Position numbers and translations under genes: made by a program
Shown here: positions 17,708-26,077 of the stretch, one piece after another
Numbering within the stretch: the stretch's first letter is position 1
How the letters are laid out: every line of letters begins with the position of its first letter
Assembly (NCBI RefSeq): GCF_001515525.1
Contig: NZ_BCNQ01000040.1
Location: 1 to 38,003, forward strand
Origin: Piscicoccus intestinalis NBRC 104926
Lineage (GTDB): Bacteria; Actinomycetota; Actinomycetes; Actinomycetales; Dermatophilaceae
Direction: 5' to 3'
DNA length: 38,003 nt
Notes under the pieces: model-generated
Databases searched by the model: none
What the model saw: the letters and a program-made list of their open reading frames with translations, nothing else
Told to the model about the DNA's origin: nothing

Positions 17708-19834
17708 TCAATCGGTGGGGTCAGCTGGGGTTTCAGCTGCGGCCTCGGCGGGCTCTTCGGGCTCGGCGGCCTCGTCGGGGTGCGGGTCGACGACGGCCAG
17801 GAGCCGGTCCGCGCCGACCTGGTCGCCGGCCGCGCACTCCAGGCTCACGACCCCGGCGATCGGCGCGGCGAGGGTGTGCTCCATCTTCATCGCCTCGAGC
17901 ACGAGCACCGGCTGGCCGGCCTCGACGGTGTCGCCGTCGGCGACGCGCACCGCGATGACGGCCCCGGGCATGGGGCTGCGCAGTTGGGCGTCGGCCGGGG
18001 CCGCGTCGTGGATGCGGGCGTCGATGAGGGGCAGTTCGCGCAGTTCCCAGGTGTGCCCGTCACCCGCGACCCACGCCGTCTGGTCGTCGTGACGCACCAG
18101 CCAGCGCTGCTGCACCCCGTCCAGGCTCAGCTGCAGCGCGGCGCCGTCACGGGCGAGCCGGGCCTCGTGCTCGACGCTCTCGACCGACTCGTGCAGCGAG
18201 CCGATCGTCGCGTCGGTGAGGGTGATCCGGGCGTCGCGGGGCGTGCCGCGCAGCCCCACGGTCACCGCGGCGGATCCCGGTTCGGCCCAGCGCGTCCACA
18301 CCTGCGCGCGGCCACCCACCCGCCAACCGTTCGGCAGATCCCACAGGCTGCGGGACGCCCGGGGCACCGTGCGCCAGCGGTCCTCGGTGCGCGACATCGC
18401 CGCGGCGACCAGGGCCGCGGGAGGCGGCGGGGTCGAGGCGTAGTCGTCCATCGTGCGGTCCAGCAGCCCGGTGTCGACGTCGCCCGCGACGACCTCGGGG
18501 CGCGCCAGTAGATAGCGCGCGAAGCCGACGTTCGTGCGCAGCCCGAGCACGTGCGTGCCGGCCAGCGCCCGGTCGAGCCGCGCGAGGGCCTGGGCGCGGT
18601 CGCGGCCGTGGGCGATGACCTTGGCGAGCATCGGGTCGTACTCGCTACCGACGACCGTGCCTGCTCGCAACCCGGAGTCGACTCGCACACCCGCACCGGC
18701 CGGCTCGACGAGGTCGAGCACAGTGCCGCCGGTGGGCAGGAAGCCGCGGGCCGGGTCCTCGGCGTACACGCGGGCCTCGATCGCGTGACCGACCAGGTGA
18801 ATATCGTCCTGCGCCAGCGTCAGCGGCTCCCCGGCGGCGATCCGCACCTGCCAGTCGACGAGGTCGACGCCGGTGACGAACTCCGTGACCGGGTGCTCCA
18901 CCTGCAGGCGGGTGTTCATCTCCATGAAGAAGAACTCGTCGGGGGCCGCTGCGCTGACGATGAACTCGACCGTGCCGGCTCCGACATAGCCCACGGATCG
19001 AGCCGCGTCGCAGGCGGACTCGCCGATCCGGGCGCGCGTCTGGTCGTCGAGCAGGGGGCTCGGGGCCTCCTCGATGACCTTCTGGTGGCGGCGCTGCAGC
19101 GAGCACTCGCGTTCGCCGAGGTGGATGACGTGCCCGTGCGCGTCGGCGAGCACCTGCACCTCGATGTGCCGGGGCGTGTCGACGAATCGTTCGAGGAACA
19201 GCGTGTCGTCGCCGAACGCGCCCGCGGCCTCGCGGCGGGCCGAGGCCAGCGCGGCGGGGAGGTCTTCGGGGTGTTCGACGCGCCGCATGCCCTTGCCACC
19301 GCCTCCGGCGGAGGGCTTGACGAGCACGGGGTAGCCCACCTCGTCGGCCGCCTCGACGAGGTCGGAGTCGGTGAGCCCCGGGCGGGAGACGCCCGGCACC
19401 GTCGGCACGCCGCGCGCCGACACGGCGGCCTTCGCGGCGATCTTGTCGCCCATCGTCTCGATCGCGGCGGCCGGGGGACCGATGAAGATCAGACCCGCCT
19501 CCTCCAGCGCCCGCGCGAACGCGGCGTTCTCGGAGAGGAACCCGTAACCGGGGTGCACGGCCTGGGCGCCCGACGCGCGGCAGGCGGCGAGCACCGCGTC
19601 GATGTCGAGGTAGGAGGCGGTCGCCGGCGCCGGCCCGAGCCGCACGGCGACATCGGCCTCCCGCACGTGCCGGGCGTCGGCGTCGGCGTCGGAGTAGACG
19701 GCGACGCTGCGGATCCCGGCCGCCCGCAGGCTTCGGATGACGCGGCACGCGATCTCACCGCGATTCGCGACGAGCACCGCACGCAGCCCGCCTTTCCGAG
19801 CGGGGGGTGGGGTGGGGGTGGGGGTCATCGTCAT
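17708..19834 (-). CDS. accA1: Acyl-CoA carboxylase alpha subunit (biotin carboxylase-BCCP), 3-methylcrotonyl-CoA type
   Basis: 708 residues. Biotin carboxylase half: [15 protein letters not shown], the glycine loop [11 protein letters not shown] and the ATP-grasp end [15 protein letters not shown] linker region of about 130 residues leads to the biotin carrier domain, where [12 protein letters not shown] holds the biotinylated Lys650. An acidic Ala/Glu/Pro tail follows. It carboxylates biotin for the beta subunit encoded just upstream. Start taken at the ATG at 19834, which shares one base with the accD1 stop (TGATG); a GTG at 19837 would give a GTGA overlap and an ATG lies at 19828. Gene order equals Rv2501c-Rv2502c. 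Confidence 0.93.
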   Translation of the reverse strand: MTMTPTPTPPPARKGGLRAVLVANRGEIACRVIRSLRAAGIRSVAVYSDADADARHVREADVAVRLGPAPATASYLDIDAVLAACRASGAQAVHPGYGFLSENAAFARALEEAGLIFIGPPAAAIETMGDKIAAKAAVSARGVPTVPGVSRPGLTDSDLVEAADEVGYPVLVKPSAGGGGKGMRRVEHPEDLPAALASARREAAGAFGDDTLFLERFVDTPRHIEVQVLADAHGHVIHLGERECSLQRRHQKVIEEAPSPLLDDQTRARIGESACDAARSVGYVGAGTVEFIVSAAAPDEFFFMEMNTRLQVEHPVTEFVTGVDLVDWQVRIAAGEPLTLAQDDIHLVGHAIEARVYAEDPARGFLPTGGTVLDLVEPAGAGVRVDSGLRAGTVVGSEYDPMLAKVIAHGRDRAQALARLDRALAGTHVLGLRTNVGFARYLLARPEVVAGDVDTGLLDRTMDDYASTPPPPAALVAAAMSRTEDRWRTVPRASRSLWDLPNGWRVGGRAQVWTRWAEPGSAAVTVGLRGTPRDARITLTDATIGSLHESVESVEHEARLARDGAALQLSLDGVQQRWLVRHDDQTAWVAGDGHTWELRELPLIDARIHDAAPADAQLRSPMPGAVIAVRVADGDTVEAGQPVLVLEAMKMEHTLAAPIAGVVSLECAAGDQVGADRLLAVVDPHPDEAAEPEEPAEAAAETPADPTD

Positions 19835-21408
19835 CACATCCGGAAGACGCCGTTGTTGACCGGGGCCAGGGGGGCGCCGATCGCGGCGGACAGGGCCAGG
19901 CCGAGCACGGTGCGGGTCTCGGCGGGGTCGATGATGCCGTCGTCCCAGAGCCGGGCCGTGGAGTAGTACGCGCTGGACTGCCGCTCGAACTGCGCGCGGA
20001 TCGGGGCGGCGAACTCCTCGTGCTGCTCCGGGGTCCACTCGCCGCCGGAGCGCTGCACCTGCGTGGCGCGCACGGTGGCGAGGGTGTCGGCCGCCTGCGG
20101 GCCGCCCATGACGGCGATCTTCGCGTTCGGCCACATCCACAGGAACCTGGGCGAATAGGCGCGCCCGCACATCGAGTAGTTGCCGGCGCCGAAGCTGCCG
20201 CCGATGACGACCGTGAACTTCGGCACCCGGGCGCACGCGACCGCGGTGACCATCTTCGCGCCGTTCTTCGCGATGCCCCCGGCCTCGTACGCCCGCCCGA
20301 CCATGAAGCCGGTGATGTTCTGCAGGAACACCAGCGGGATCCGGCGGCGGTCGCACAGCTCGATGAAATGCGCTCCCTTGAGCGCCGATTCGGACAGGAT
20401 CACGCCGTTGTTGCCGATGATGCCGACCGGGTGCCCGTGCAGGTGCGCGAACGCCGTCACCATCGTCGTGCCGTACTCGCGCTTGAACTCGGAGTACTGC
20501 CCGCCGTCGACGATCGTGCCGATGACGTCACGCACGTCGTAGGGGGTGCGCGAGTCGACCGGCACGAGGTCGTAGAGGTCGGTCTGGGGCCGGGTCGGCC
20601 GGACCGTCTCACGCACCTGCCACGCTGGCGACTCCGGAGGCGGGCAGGTGGCGACGATCTCGCGGACCCGCAGCAGCGCCTCGTAGTCGTCGGCGGCGAG
20701 GTGGTCGACGACCCCGGAGGTGCGGGCGTGCAGGTCGCCGCCGCCGAGCTCCTCGGCGGTCACCTCTTCGCCGGTGGCCGCCTTCACCAGCGGCGGGCCG
20801 GCGAGGAAGATCGTGCCCTGGTTGCGCACGATGACCGCCTCGTCGCTCATCGCCGGCACGTACGCGCCGCCGGCGGTGCACGAGCCCATGACGGCGGCGA
20901 TCTGCGGGATGCCCTGCGCGCTCATCTGGGCCTGGTTGTAGAAGATCCGCCCGAAGTGCTCGCGGTCGGGAAAGACGTCGTCCTGCTGCAGCAGCATCGC
21001 GCCGCCGGAGTCGACGAGGTAGATGCAGGGGAGCCGGTTGTCGGCCGCGATCTGCTGCGCCCGCAGGTGCTTCTTGACGGTCATCGGGTAGTAGGTGCCG
21101 CCGGAGACCGTGGCGTCGTTGGCGACGATGACGCACTCGCGCCCGCTGACGCGGCCGATGCCGGTGACGATGCCCGCCGCCGGGGCGCGCCCCTCGTACA
21201 TCTCCTCGGCGGCCAGGGCGGACAGTTCGAGGAACGGGCTGCCCGGGTCGAGCAGCACGTCGACGCGCTGGCGCACGAGGAGCTTGCCGCGTTCGAGGTG
21301 GCGGCGCCGGGCCTTCTCGCCCCCGCCCTCGGCGGCGCGCTCCAGGCGTGCGTGCAGGTCGGCGAGCAGGTCGGCGTGCGCGGTGCGGTTCGACGTAGGT
21401 TCGGTCAC
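19834..21408 (-). CDS. accD1: Acyl-CoA carboxylase carboxyltransferase (beta) subunit, 3-methylcrotonyl-CoA type
   Basis: 524 residues with two crotonase-like halves. [79 protein letters not shown] and [13 protein letters not shown] match methylcrotonyl-CoA carboxylase beta subunits very closely. It carboxylates 3-methylcrotonyl-CoA in leucine breakdown. GTG start at 21408, preceded by AAGGA (rc of 21416-21420) at seven bases. First structural gene after the promoter/operator at 21442-21490. Confidence 0.94.
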   Translation of the reverse strand: MTEPTSNRTAHADLLADLHARLERAAEGGGEKARRRHLERGKLLVRQRVDVLLDPGSPFLELSALAAEEMYEGRAPAAGIVTGIGRVSGRECVIVANDATVSGGTYYPMTVKKHLRAQQIAADNRLPCIYLVDSGGAMLLQQDDVFPDREHFGRIFYNQAQMSAQGIPQIAAVMGSCTAGGAYVPAMSDEAVIVRNQGTIFLAGPPLVKAATGEEVTAEELGGGDLHARTSGVVDHLAADDYEALLRVREIVATCPPPESPAWQVRETVRPTRPQTDLYDLVPVDSRTPYDVRDVIGTIVDGGQYSEFKREYGTTMVTAFAHLHGHPVGIIGNNGVILSESALKGAHFIELCDRRRIPLVFLQNITGFMVGRAYEAGGIAKNGAKMVTAVACARVPKFTVVIGGSFGAGNYSMCGRAYSPRFLWMWPNAKIAVMGGPQAADTLATVRATQVQRSGGEWTPEQHEEFAAPIRAQFERQSSAYYSTARLWDDGIIDPAETRTVLGLALSAAIGAPLAPVNNGVFRM

Positions 21409-21441
21409 GGGCGGGTCCTTCCCGGGCTCACTCGGACAACT

Positions 21442-21461
21442 CAGTTAGTCGCGATTAACTG
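21442..21461. promoter_or_regulatory. 20-bp palindromic operator in front of accD1
   Basis: CAGTTAGTCGCGATTAACTG equals its reverse complement at 18 of 20 positions (mismatches at positions 7 and 14). It starts directly after the -10 box of the accD1 promoter, covering the expected transcription start. A TetR gene lies just upstream, so it is the likely binding protein. Confidence 0.7.
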
Positions 21462-21490
21462 AATGTAACCGGCGCGGGGAGGGTTGTCCA
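21462..21490 (-). promoter_or_regulatory. Promoter of the accD1 operon
   Basis: On the minus strand: -35 TGGACA (21490-21485), a 17-base spacer, and -10 TACATT (21467-21462). Spacing and both hexamers suit a housekeeping sigma factor; the operator follows at once. Confidence 0.65.
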
Positions 21491-21532
21491 GACCGATCTC
21501 TGGGCGAGTTCCCGCTGGGCCCGAACCCAAAC

Positions 21533-21548
21533 CACACACTGCTGTGTG
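21533..21548. terminator. Small hairpin downstream of tetR
   Basis: CACACA / TGTGTG arms around CTGC, 11 bases after the tetR stop on the minus strand. AT-rich for a terminator here, so an operator is an alternative. Confidence 0.3.
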
Positions 21549-21558
21549 CAGATGCGGG

Positions 21559-22182
21559 TCAGGCGGCGAGTGCGGCGCGGGCCATGCGCGTCATCACCGC
21601 GCGCAGTTCCTGCTCGGGCAGGCGGGGGATCCGCGGGGTGGAGTTCAGGAGCCCGAAGGTGGCGTGCGCGAGGGCTCTGGCCTCGGGCTCGGCGAGCTCG
21701 GGGCGCACCCGCCGCAGCGTGCTCACCCACCAGCCGACGTATTCGCGCTGCAGCGCCCGCACCTGCTCGCGGGGCTCCCGCGCGAGGGAGCGCAGGTCCT
21801 GGAACTGCACGCTGATGAGATCCGGTTCGGTGACGACGAAGTCGACGTGCACCCCGATGAGGGCGTTCAGGGTCGCCTCGGGGTCGTCGCCCGCGGACAT
21901 CGCGGCGCGGGCGCCGGCGTGCAGCCGCTGCGAGATGTCGAGCAGCATCTCGGCGAGCGCCTCGTCCTTGGAGGCGAAGTGCCGGTACAGCGCCGGGCCG
22001 CTGACCCCGACCTCGGTGCCGATGTCGCTGAGCCGCACGCCGTGAAATCCGTGCCGGGCCATGAGTCGCGCTGCGGCGACGAGGATCTCGCGGCGCCGTT
22101 GGGCCTTCGCCAGGGCCCGGGCCGTCGGCGGGCGGGCGTCGCGGGACTCGCTCGCCTCGTCCTCGCCTGCATCGACCAGCAT
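21559..22182 (-). CDS. TetR-family regulator of the leucine/acyl-CoA operon
   Basis: 207 residues. N-terminal helix-turn-helix: REILVAAARLMARHGFHGVRLSDIGTEVGVSGPALYRHFASKDEAL, the standard TetR pattern with YRHF closing the recognition helix. The ligand domain (about residues 80-200) resembles the C-terminal type found in TetR proteins of acyl-CoA gene clusters. It lies upstream of accD1 on the same strand, 150 bases away, with a near-perfect 20-bp palindrome in between. The likely ligand is an acyl-CoA intermediate; that is inference. ATG start at 22182; no strong ribosome site was seen. Confidence 0.87.
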   Translation of the reverse strand: MLVDAGEDEASESRDARPPTARALAKAQRRREILVAAARLMARHGFHGVRLSDIGTEVGVSGPALYRHFASKDEALAEMLLDISQRLHAGARAAMSAGDDPEATLNALIGVHVDFVVTEPDLISVQFQDLRSLAREPREQVRALQREYVGWWVSTLRRVRPELAEPEARALAHATFGLLNSTPRIPRLPEQELRAVMTRMARAALAA

Positions 22183-22237
22183 GTCGTCAATGTAGCCGCT
22201 GGATCCCGAGAGCCGCGGCGGCTCCGGGGAGCCCGGC

Positions 22238-22345
22238 GGGTCTCAGCGGGTCTCAGCGGTTCTCGACCGGTTCAGCGGGGCGGTTGGTTCGGCGGGCTCG
22301 GAAAGGCGGTGGGTTCGGCGGGTCTCGGCAGGTTCGGCGGGGGGC
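22238..22345. repeat. Degenerate short repeats between the kinase gene and tetR
   Basis: GGGTCTCAGC appears twice in tandem and then related 10-11 base units (GGTTCGGCGGG, GGTCTCGGC) recur up to the kinase stop. Noncoding, low complexity, probably a slippage-prone spacer. Confidence 0.5.
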
Positions 22346-23071
22346 TCACGTCGTGTCGATGACCAGGTCGGCGCGCTCGCGCGTGCCCTCGGTGGCGAAC
22401 AGCGCGGCCTCCTGGTCGGCCCAGCGCCGCCAGTGCGGCGCGAAGGTCTCGCCGTCGCGAGCCAGCCCGCGCCGCAGCCGCTCCGAGCGGTCCGCCTCCA
22501 CCCAGAGCACGGCGGTGCAGCGCCGCGCCGGGCCGCGCGACCCGCAGCCGACGCCCTCGCCGACGAGCCAGTCGGCGGAGGGCACCGCGTGCCACTCGGC
22601 GTACCGGCCGGCGTGCCAGTCGTAGCGTCGGTAGCCCGCGGGTTCGCCCCGGGCGAGCGGATCGATGATCCATTTCTGCAATCGCGCCACCGCGTCGGCC
22701 AGCCCGTCCCAGCCGGGGTAGAGGTCGTCCATGTGGATGATCTGCACCGTTGCGCCGGAGGGGTCCGCGCGCTCAAGCAGCCGCACGATCGCGATCGCCG
22801 ATGTGGTCTTTCCCGAGCCGGAGGGGCCGTCGACGGCGATGATCCGCGTGCGTCCGGCGCGCGGCGGGCGGCCACGGGCCAGCTCGACCAGCGACTCGAG
22901 CGCCTGCAGCGACTCGGGCCACTTGGGCGACTCGCGAGACTCGTGGGACTCGGGCGACTCGTGAGACTCGGGCGAATCCCGCGGCTCCGGCGGCCGCAGC
23001 GCCTCGCGCTCGGCGGGGCGTGCCGGATCCTCGCTGGGCAATCGCGTCACCCCCTCGGTCTGCGACGTCAT
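22346..23071 (-). CDS. Uridine kinase-like P-loop NTPase
   Basis: 241 residues. After a flexible N-terminus comes [19 protein letters not shown] (Walker [10 protein letters not shown] near residue 82), then [14 protein letters not shown] with the acidic pair, and later the [10 protein letters not shown] and [21 protein letters not shown] segments typical of uridine kinase/AAA-type small-molecule kinases in actinobacteria. Substrate is not certain. The N-terminus contains a SPESHE-type repeat (residues ~33-48) encoded by a 15-base tandem repeat. Divergent from hisF. Confidence 0.72.
   Translation of the reverse strand: MTSQTEGVTRLPSEDPARPAEREALRPPEPRDSPESHESPESHESRESPKWPESLQALESLVELARGRPPRAGRTRIIAVDGPSGSGKTTSAIAIVRLLERADPSGATVQIIHMDDLYPGWDGLADAVARLQKWIIDPLARGEPAGYRRYDWHAGRYAEWHAVPSADWLVGEGVGCGSRGPARRCTAVLWVEADRSERLRRGLARDGETFAPHWRRWADQEAALFATEGTRERADLVIDTT
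22922..22979. repeat. 15-base tandem repeat inside the kinase gene
   Basis: Units close to GACTCGYGRGACTCG recur in tandem; on the coding strand they give Glu-Ser-His-Glu-Ser-Pro runs in the disordered N-terminus. In frame, so it varies protein length without shifting frame. Confidence 0.6.
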
Positions 23072-23129
23072 CCGGGCCCCTCGGGCCCCTCGGCCCTCCT
23101 CGAGCTGCTCGGGTCGCGGCCGCTCGCTC

Positions 23130-23154
23130 GCGGACCCCGCCTCCGCAGGTCCGC
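23130..23154. promoter_or_regulatory. Inverted repeat in the hisF/kinase divergent region
   Basis: GCGGACC and GGTCCGC (seven-base arms, 11-base gap), ending nine bases before the hisF -10 box. Possible operator; no regulator is known. Confidence 0.3.
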
Positions 23155-23163
23155 GGCCCTTCC

Positions 23164-23169
23164 TACACT
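23164..23169 (+). promoter_or_regulatory. Candidate -10 box for leaderless hisF
   Basis: TACACT with six bases between it and the GTG start, and no ribosome site. The next bases (GGCGCC) also follow the -10 box of fbiC. Confidence 0.5.
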
Positions 23170-23175
23170 GGCGCC

Positions 23176-23949
23176 GTGAGCCTAGCGACCCGCGTCATTC
23201 CCTGCCTCGACGTCGACGCGGGGCGCGTCGTCAAGGGCGTCAACTTCGAGAACCTGCGCGACGCGGGCGATCCCGTGGAGTTGGCCCACCGCTACGACGA
23301 CCAGGGCGCCGACGAGCTGACGTTCCTCGACGTCACGGCGAGCAGCGGCGACCGCGAGACCACCTACGAGGTCGTGCGCCAGACCGCCGAGGAGGTCTTC
23401 ATCCCCCTCACCGTCGGAGGCGGCGTGCGCACCGTCGACGACGTCGACCGGCTCCTGCGCGCGGGCGCCGACAAGGTCGGCATCAACACGGCGGCCATCG
23501 CCCGCCCGGAGGTCATCGACGAGGTCGCCGACCGCTTCGGCGCGCAGGTGCTCGTGCTGTCCGCCGACGTGCGGCGGTGCCGACCGGACGGCGAGCACAC
23601 CGACTCCGGCTTCGAGGTCACGACCCACGGCGGCCGCCGCGGCACCGGGATCGACGCGATCGCGTGGTGCGCCCAGGCCGCTGCGCGTGGCGCGGGGGAG
23701 ATCCTGCTCAACTCGATGGACGCCGACGGCACGAAGGCGGGCTTCGACACCGAACTCATCGCGCTCGTGCGGGGCGTCGTCGATATCCCGATCATCGCCA
23801 GCGGCGGCGCCGGGGCCGTCGAACACTTCGCACCGGCCGTGCGCGCCGGCGCCGACGCCGTGCTCGCCGCGAGCGTTTTCCACTACGGGCAGCTGACGAT
23901 CTCCGACGTCAAGGACGCACTGCGAGCCGAGGGGATCACGGTGCGCTGA
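23176..23949 (+). CDS. hisF: Imidazole glycerol phosphate synthase cyclase subunit
   Basis: 257 residues, a (beta/alpha)8 barrel. [15 protein letters not shown] holds the first catalytic Asp, and LSADVRR the second, where most homologues read [34 protein letters not shown] and [13 protein letters not shown] are phosphate-binding and barrel motifs. With HisH (not in this window) it makes IGP and AICAR. GTG start at 23176. It is a lone histidine gene here, 15 kb from hisE-hisG. A strong hairpin follows. Confidence 0.95.
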   Translation: MSLATRVIPCLDVDAGRVVKGVNFENLRDAGDPVELAHRYDDQGADELTFLDVTASSGDRETTYEVVRQTAEEVFIPLTVGGGVRTVDDVDRLLRAGADKVGINTAAIARPEVIDEVADRFGAQVLVLSADVRRCRPDGEHTDSGFEVTTHGGRRGTGIDAIAWCAQAAARGAGEILLNSMDADGTKAGFDTELIALVRGVVDIPIIASGGAGAVEHFAPAVRAGADAVLAASVFHYGQLTISDVKDALRAEGITVR

Positions 23950-23979
23950 CTCGCGCGAAAAAGGCCCCGGACATGATCA

Positions 23980-24006
23980 CGGCCCCGGTGGGGGGGACCG
24001 GGGCCG
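23980..24006 (+). terminator. Terminator-like hairpin after hisF
   Basis: Perfect ten-base stem CGGCCCCGGT / ACCGGGGCCG with a seven-G loop, 30 bases after the hisF stop. No T-run, as is common in high-GC actinobacteria. Confidence 0.7.
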
Positions 24007-24219
24007 CGTGACCTCTGATCAGCCGGGGGGAGGCTGGGGAGGTCTCTTACAGAGTAGCCAGCGACAAAGTCGGTGTCGGCCGACATTTGGTTCGGCGACG
24101 TTCTGCATTCGGTAAAGTGTGCGCCGATTTCGTAAAGTCGCGTGCACTGGAACACATTCTTGGAAACTGGACGCGCGACCCACTAATTCGCCTCTCGAGA
24201 ATCGACGCGTGCGCCGCAC
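24007..24219. other. AT-richer intergenic stretch of unknown role
   Basis: Clearly lower in GC than its surroundings and lacking a credible gene. It holds a perfect palindrome TGTCGGCCGACA (24074-24085) and two GTAAAGT copies exactly 20 bases apart (24112-24118, 24132-24138), about two helical turns. No tRNA fold or known RNA motif recognised. Confidence 0.4.
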
Positions 24220-24624
24220 TCAACCCGCGATGAATGACAGGCGCACCTCACGCTGCGGATTGTCGACGTTGAGATCGACGAGGCAGATGCTCTGCCAGGT
24301 GCCCAGGGCGAGGCGGCCACCGACGACCGGGATCGTCGCGTACGGCGCGATGAGGGCCGGCATCACGTGGGAGCGGCCGTGGCCGCGAGAGCCGTGCCGG
24401 TGCTGCCAGCGGTTGTCGGCGGGCAGGAGGTCGGCGAGTGCGGCGAGGAGGTCGCTGTCGCTGCCTGCGCCGGTCTCGATGATCGCGATGCCGGCGGTGG
24501 CGTGCGGCACGAAGACGTGCAGGAGCCCGTCGTCGGCGTCGGCGACGAACGCCTCGCACTGGTGGGTCAGGTCGTGAACGGTCTCGCGGGATCCGGTCGT
24601 CACGGCGATGAGCTCGGTGCGCAT
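24220..24624 (-). CDS. YjbQ/UPF0047-family protein
   Basis: 134 residues, normal for YjbQ. Signatures: HVFVPHATAGIAIIETG, then NRWQHRHGSRGHGRSHVMPALIAP with the clustered His residues, and GRLALGTWQSICLVDLN close to the C-terminus. Some members show thiamin-phosphate synthase activity at low level; the physiological role is unclear. The ATG at 24624 begins the conserved domain; a longer frame upstream runs through the 19-bp repeat array and is rejected. Convergent with hisF across the AT-richer spacer. Confidence 0.88.
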   Translation of the reverse strand: MRTELIAVTTGSRETVHDLTHQCEAFVADADDGLLHVFVPHATAGIAIIETGAGSDSDLLAALADLLPADNRWQHRHGSRGHGRSHVMPALIAPYATIPVVGGRLALGTWQSICLVDLNVDNPQREVRLSFIAG

Positions 24625-24661
24625 GGGCCCATCCTCGCGTGATCCCGCGCGGACCACCCGA

Positions 24662-24900
24662 GCGGGACACCGGCCCCGCGCCGGGACACCGCCTCCGCGG
24701 CGGGACACCGGTTCAGTGGCGGGACACCGGCTCCGCGGCGGGACACCGCCTCCGCGGCGGGACACCGGTTCAGTGGCGGGACACCGGCTCCGCGGCGGGA
24801 CACCGGTTGCTCGACGGAACACGCGCTGGTCGACGGGACACCGGCGATCGCAGGTGTCCGGTCGACGCAGGTGTGTTCAGTCGAGGAGTCGGTGTCCGGT
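24662..24900. repeat. Mirror-symmetric 19-bp box array, copy 1
   Basis: In the 512-base gap between yjbQ and tetR. Ten left boxes (CGGGACACC or close) start at 24663, 24682, 24701, 24720, 24739, 24758, 24777, 24796, 24815 and 24834, exactly 19 bases apart. Then comes GCGATCGC (24844-24851), followed by three inverted boxes (GGTGTCCGG, TGTGTTCAG, GGTGTCCGG) in unit frames starting at 24852, 24871 and 24890, again 19 apart. Bases 24682-24738 are repeated exactly at 24739-24795 (57 bases = 3 units). Nineteen is not a multiple of three, so this is not coding repeat. The rest of the gap (24901-25124) shows nothing convincing. Confidence 0.9.
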
Positions 24901-25124
24901 GCGGCCGGGGCTACGGCTGGGCTTTCCGCTCTGGCCGAGGTCAGCCCGAGATTTCGGCCCGAGTTTCGGCCCAAGTCCCCAGTTCCGGCTCCGGACAAGG
25001 CTTGTCGGCGAGGGCGCACAGGGGCCGGCTCTGCCGACCGCGGTGACCCCTGATTCACCCGGTCGGCGACGAGCCGGCCAGCTGGGCACAGGCTAACAGA
25101 ACACCGTTATGGAACGTATCGCGC

Positions 25125-25130
25125 TAATGT
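25125..25130 (+). promoter_or_regulatory. Candidate -10 box of the second tetR gene (leaderless)
   Basis: TAATGT, six bases before the GTG start. CGTT-ATGG-AACG (25105-25116) just upstream is a small inverted repeat that might be the repressor's own site. Confidence 0.45.
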
Positions 25131-25136
25131 GCGGCT

Positions 25137-25799
25137 GTGGTGCGGCCGAAGACTTACGACGAGCAGCTGCGCGCGGGTCTCGTGCGGGCGGCCGCCGATC
25201 GGATCGCGGTGAGCGGGGCGCACGGGCTGTCGCTGCGCGAGCTCGCCGCCGACCAGGGCACGTCGACCAACGCGATCTACGTGATGTTCGGAGGCAAGAG
25301 CCAGCTCGTCGACGCGGTGCTCGCGCAGGCGGACGCGGGCTTCACCGGCGCGCAGCGTGAGGCGCTCGGAGCCGGTCGCACCCTGGCGGACCTACACCGT
25401 CTCGGCGATGCCTACCGCACCTGGGCCTGTGCGAACCCGGCGTGCTACGCGGCGATGTTCAGCCACGCCGGGCTCGCCGGCGGCGACTCCCCGCAGGCGA
25501 GCACGGGCGACACGCCGGAGTCGATGGGCCCGATCCTCACCGTCATCGAACGCCTCATCGCCGACGGTCTCGTGCGCGACGCGGGCGTGCTGCCGGTCGC
25601 CACCAGCGTCTGGGCGGCCGTGCACGGCATCGTCAGCCTCGAGATCGCGCTGTGGGCCGGCTCGCCCGGCGCCGACCAGATCTTCGCCACCCACATGGAG
25701 GCGGTGGAGCGGGGTTGGCTCACGCCCCGCGGCCAGGACGAGGCGCGCCGCCTGTGGGCCCAGTGGACGCCGACCGCCGCCCAGGCATCCGTCCATTAG
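25137..25799 (+). CDS. TetR-family regulator with WHG-type C-terminal domain
   Basis: 220 residues. Helix-turn-helix in LVRAAADRIAVSGAHGLSLRELAADQGTSTNAIYVMFGGKSQLVDAV: the recognition helix ends in IYVMFGGK where most TetR proteins read YRHF. The C-terminal part (HRLGDAYRTWACANPACYAAMFS, AAVHGIVSLEIALW) has the WAAVHG segment of the WHG-domain subfamily. GTG start at 25137 (a second GTG follows at once). Neighbours give no clear target: the upstream side is repeat DNA, downstream are cobL and cobM. Confidence 0.86.
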   Translation: MVRPKTYDEQLRAGLVRAAADRIAVSGAHGLSLRELAADQGTSTNAIYVMFGGKSQLVDAVLAQADAGFTGAQREALGAGRTLADLHRLGDAYRTWACANPACYAAMFSHAGLAGGDSPQASTGDTPESMGPILTVIERLIADGLVRDAGVLPVATSVWAAVHGIVSLEIALWAGSPGADQIFATHMEAVERGWLTPRGQDEARRLWAQWTPTAAQASVH

Positions 25800-25896
25800 C
25801 TTCCGGTCTGGCCCCCATCGCCGGTTCGGAGGAATGAGCGCGCCCAGCCCTCGCCCGCCCCGCCCCACGGCCTCCCCAACTCGTCGGCCCCCTCTT

Positions 25897-25970
25897 GGTC
25901 GAAGGCTGCCCGTTCGGTCGAGGGCTAGGGTTGCAGTCGGAGCCCTCGACCGAAAGGGCAGCCTTCGACC
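25897..25970. repeat. 30-bp inverted repeat flanked by 26-bp direct repeats
   Basis: Arms 25897-25926 and 25941-25970 are complementary at 29 of 30 bases around a 14-base loop. Each arm contains an 11-base unit (GGTCGAAGGCT, GGTCGAGGGCT) twice, 19 bases apart. Outside the arms, 25864-25889 and 26011-26036 are direct repeats (23 of 26 identical, beginning CCCACGG). It sits in the 278-base gap between tetR and the cobL leader. In RNA it would form a very stable hairpin and may end tetR transcription; a small mobile element remnant is also possible. Confidence 0.85.
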
Positions 25971-26063
25971 TTGGTGGGAGTCGTCCGGTCGGCCGATGGG
26001 GTCGGTCGGTCCCACGGTCTCCCCAACCCTTCGGCCGGTGGGGGTCGGTCGGCTGACGGCGGC

Positions 26064-26069
26064 TAGGCT
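26064..26069 (+). promoter_or_regulatory. Candidate -10 box of the cobL leader ORF
   Basis: TAGGCT, eight bases before the GTG at 26078; no Shine-Dalgarno. Suggests a leaderless transcript beginning with the short ORF. Confidence 0.45.
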
Positions 26070-26077
26070 CGATCGGC

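Noticed and set aside
19837-20356. Extended N-terminus of AccA1 open frame
   Set aside because: This part is accD1 read in another frame; the conserved biotin carboxylase starts only after 19834.
22200-22235. Overlapping GAGCCGC/GCGGCTC palindrome as terminator of the kinase gene
   Set aside because: The gene ends more than 100 bases away on the other side of repeats and the loop would be only one base.
24019-24219. 66-residue open frame on the minus strand
   Set aside because: No ribosome site, no recognisable domain, AT-richer base composition unlike coding DNA of this genome.
24708-24780. B12-box-like CAGTGGC/GCCACTG motifs suggesting a cobalamin riboswitch near cob genes
   Set aside because: They are part of the repeated spacer units, lie before a tetR gene and have none of the other conserved riboswitch elements.
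24662-24900. CRISPR array
   Set aside because: Boxes are only 8-11 bases with 8-9 base spacers, the orientation flips at the centre, and there are no cas genes.
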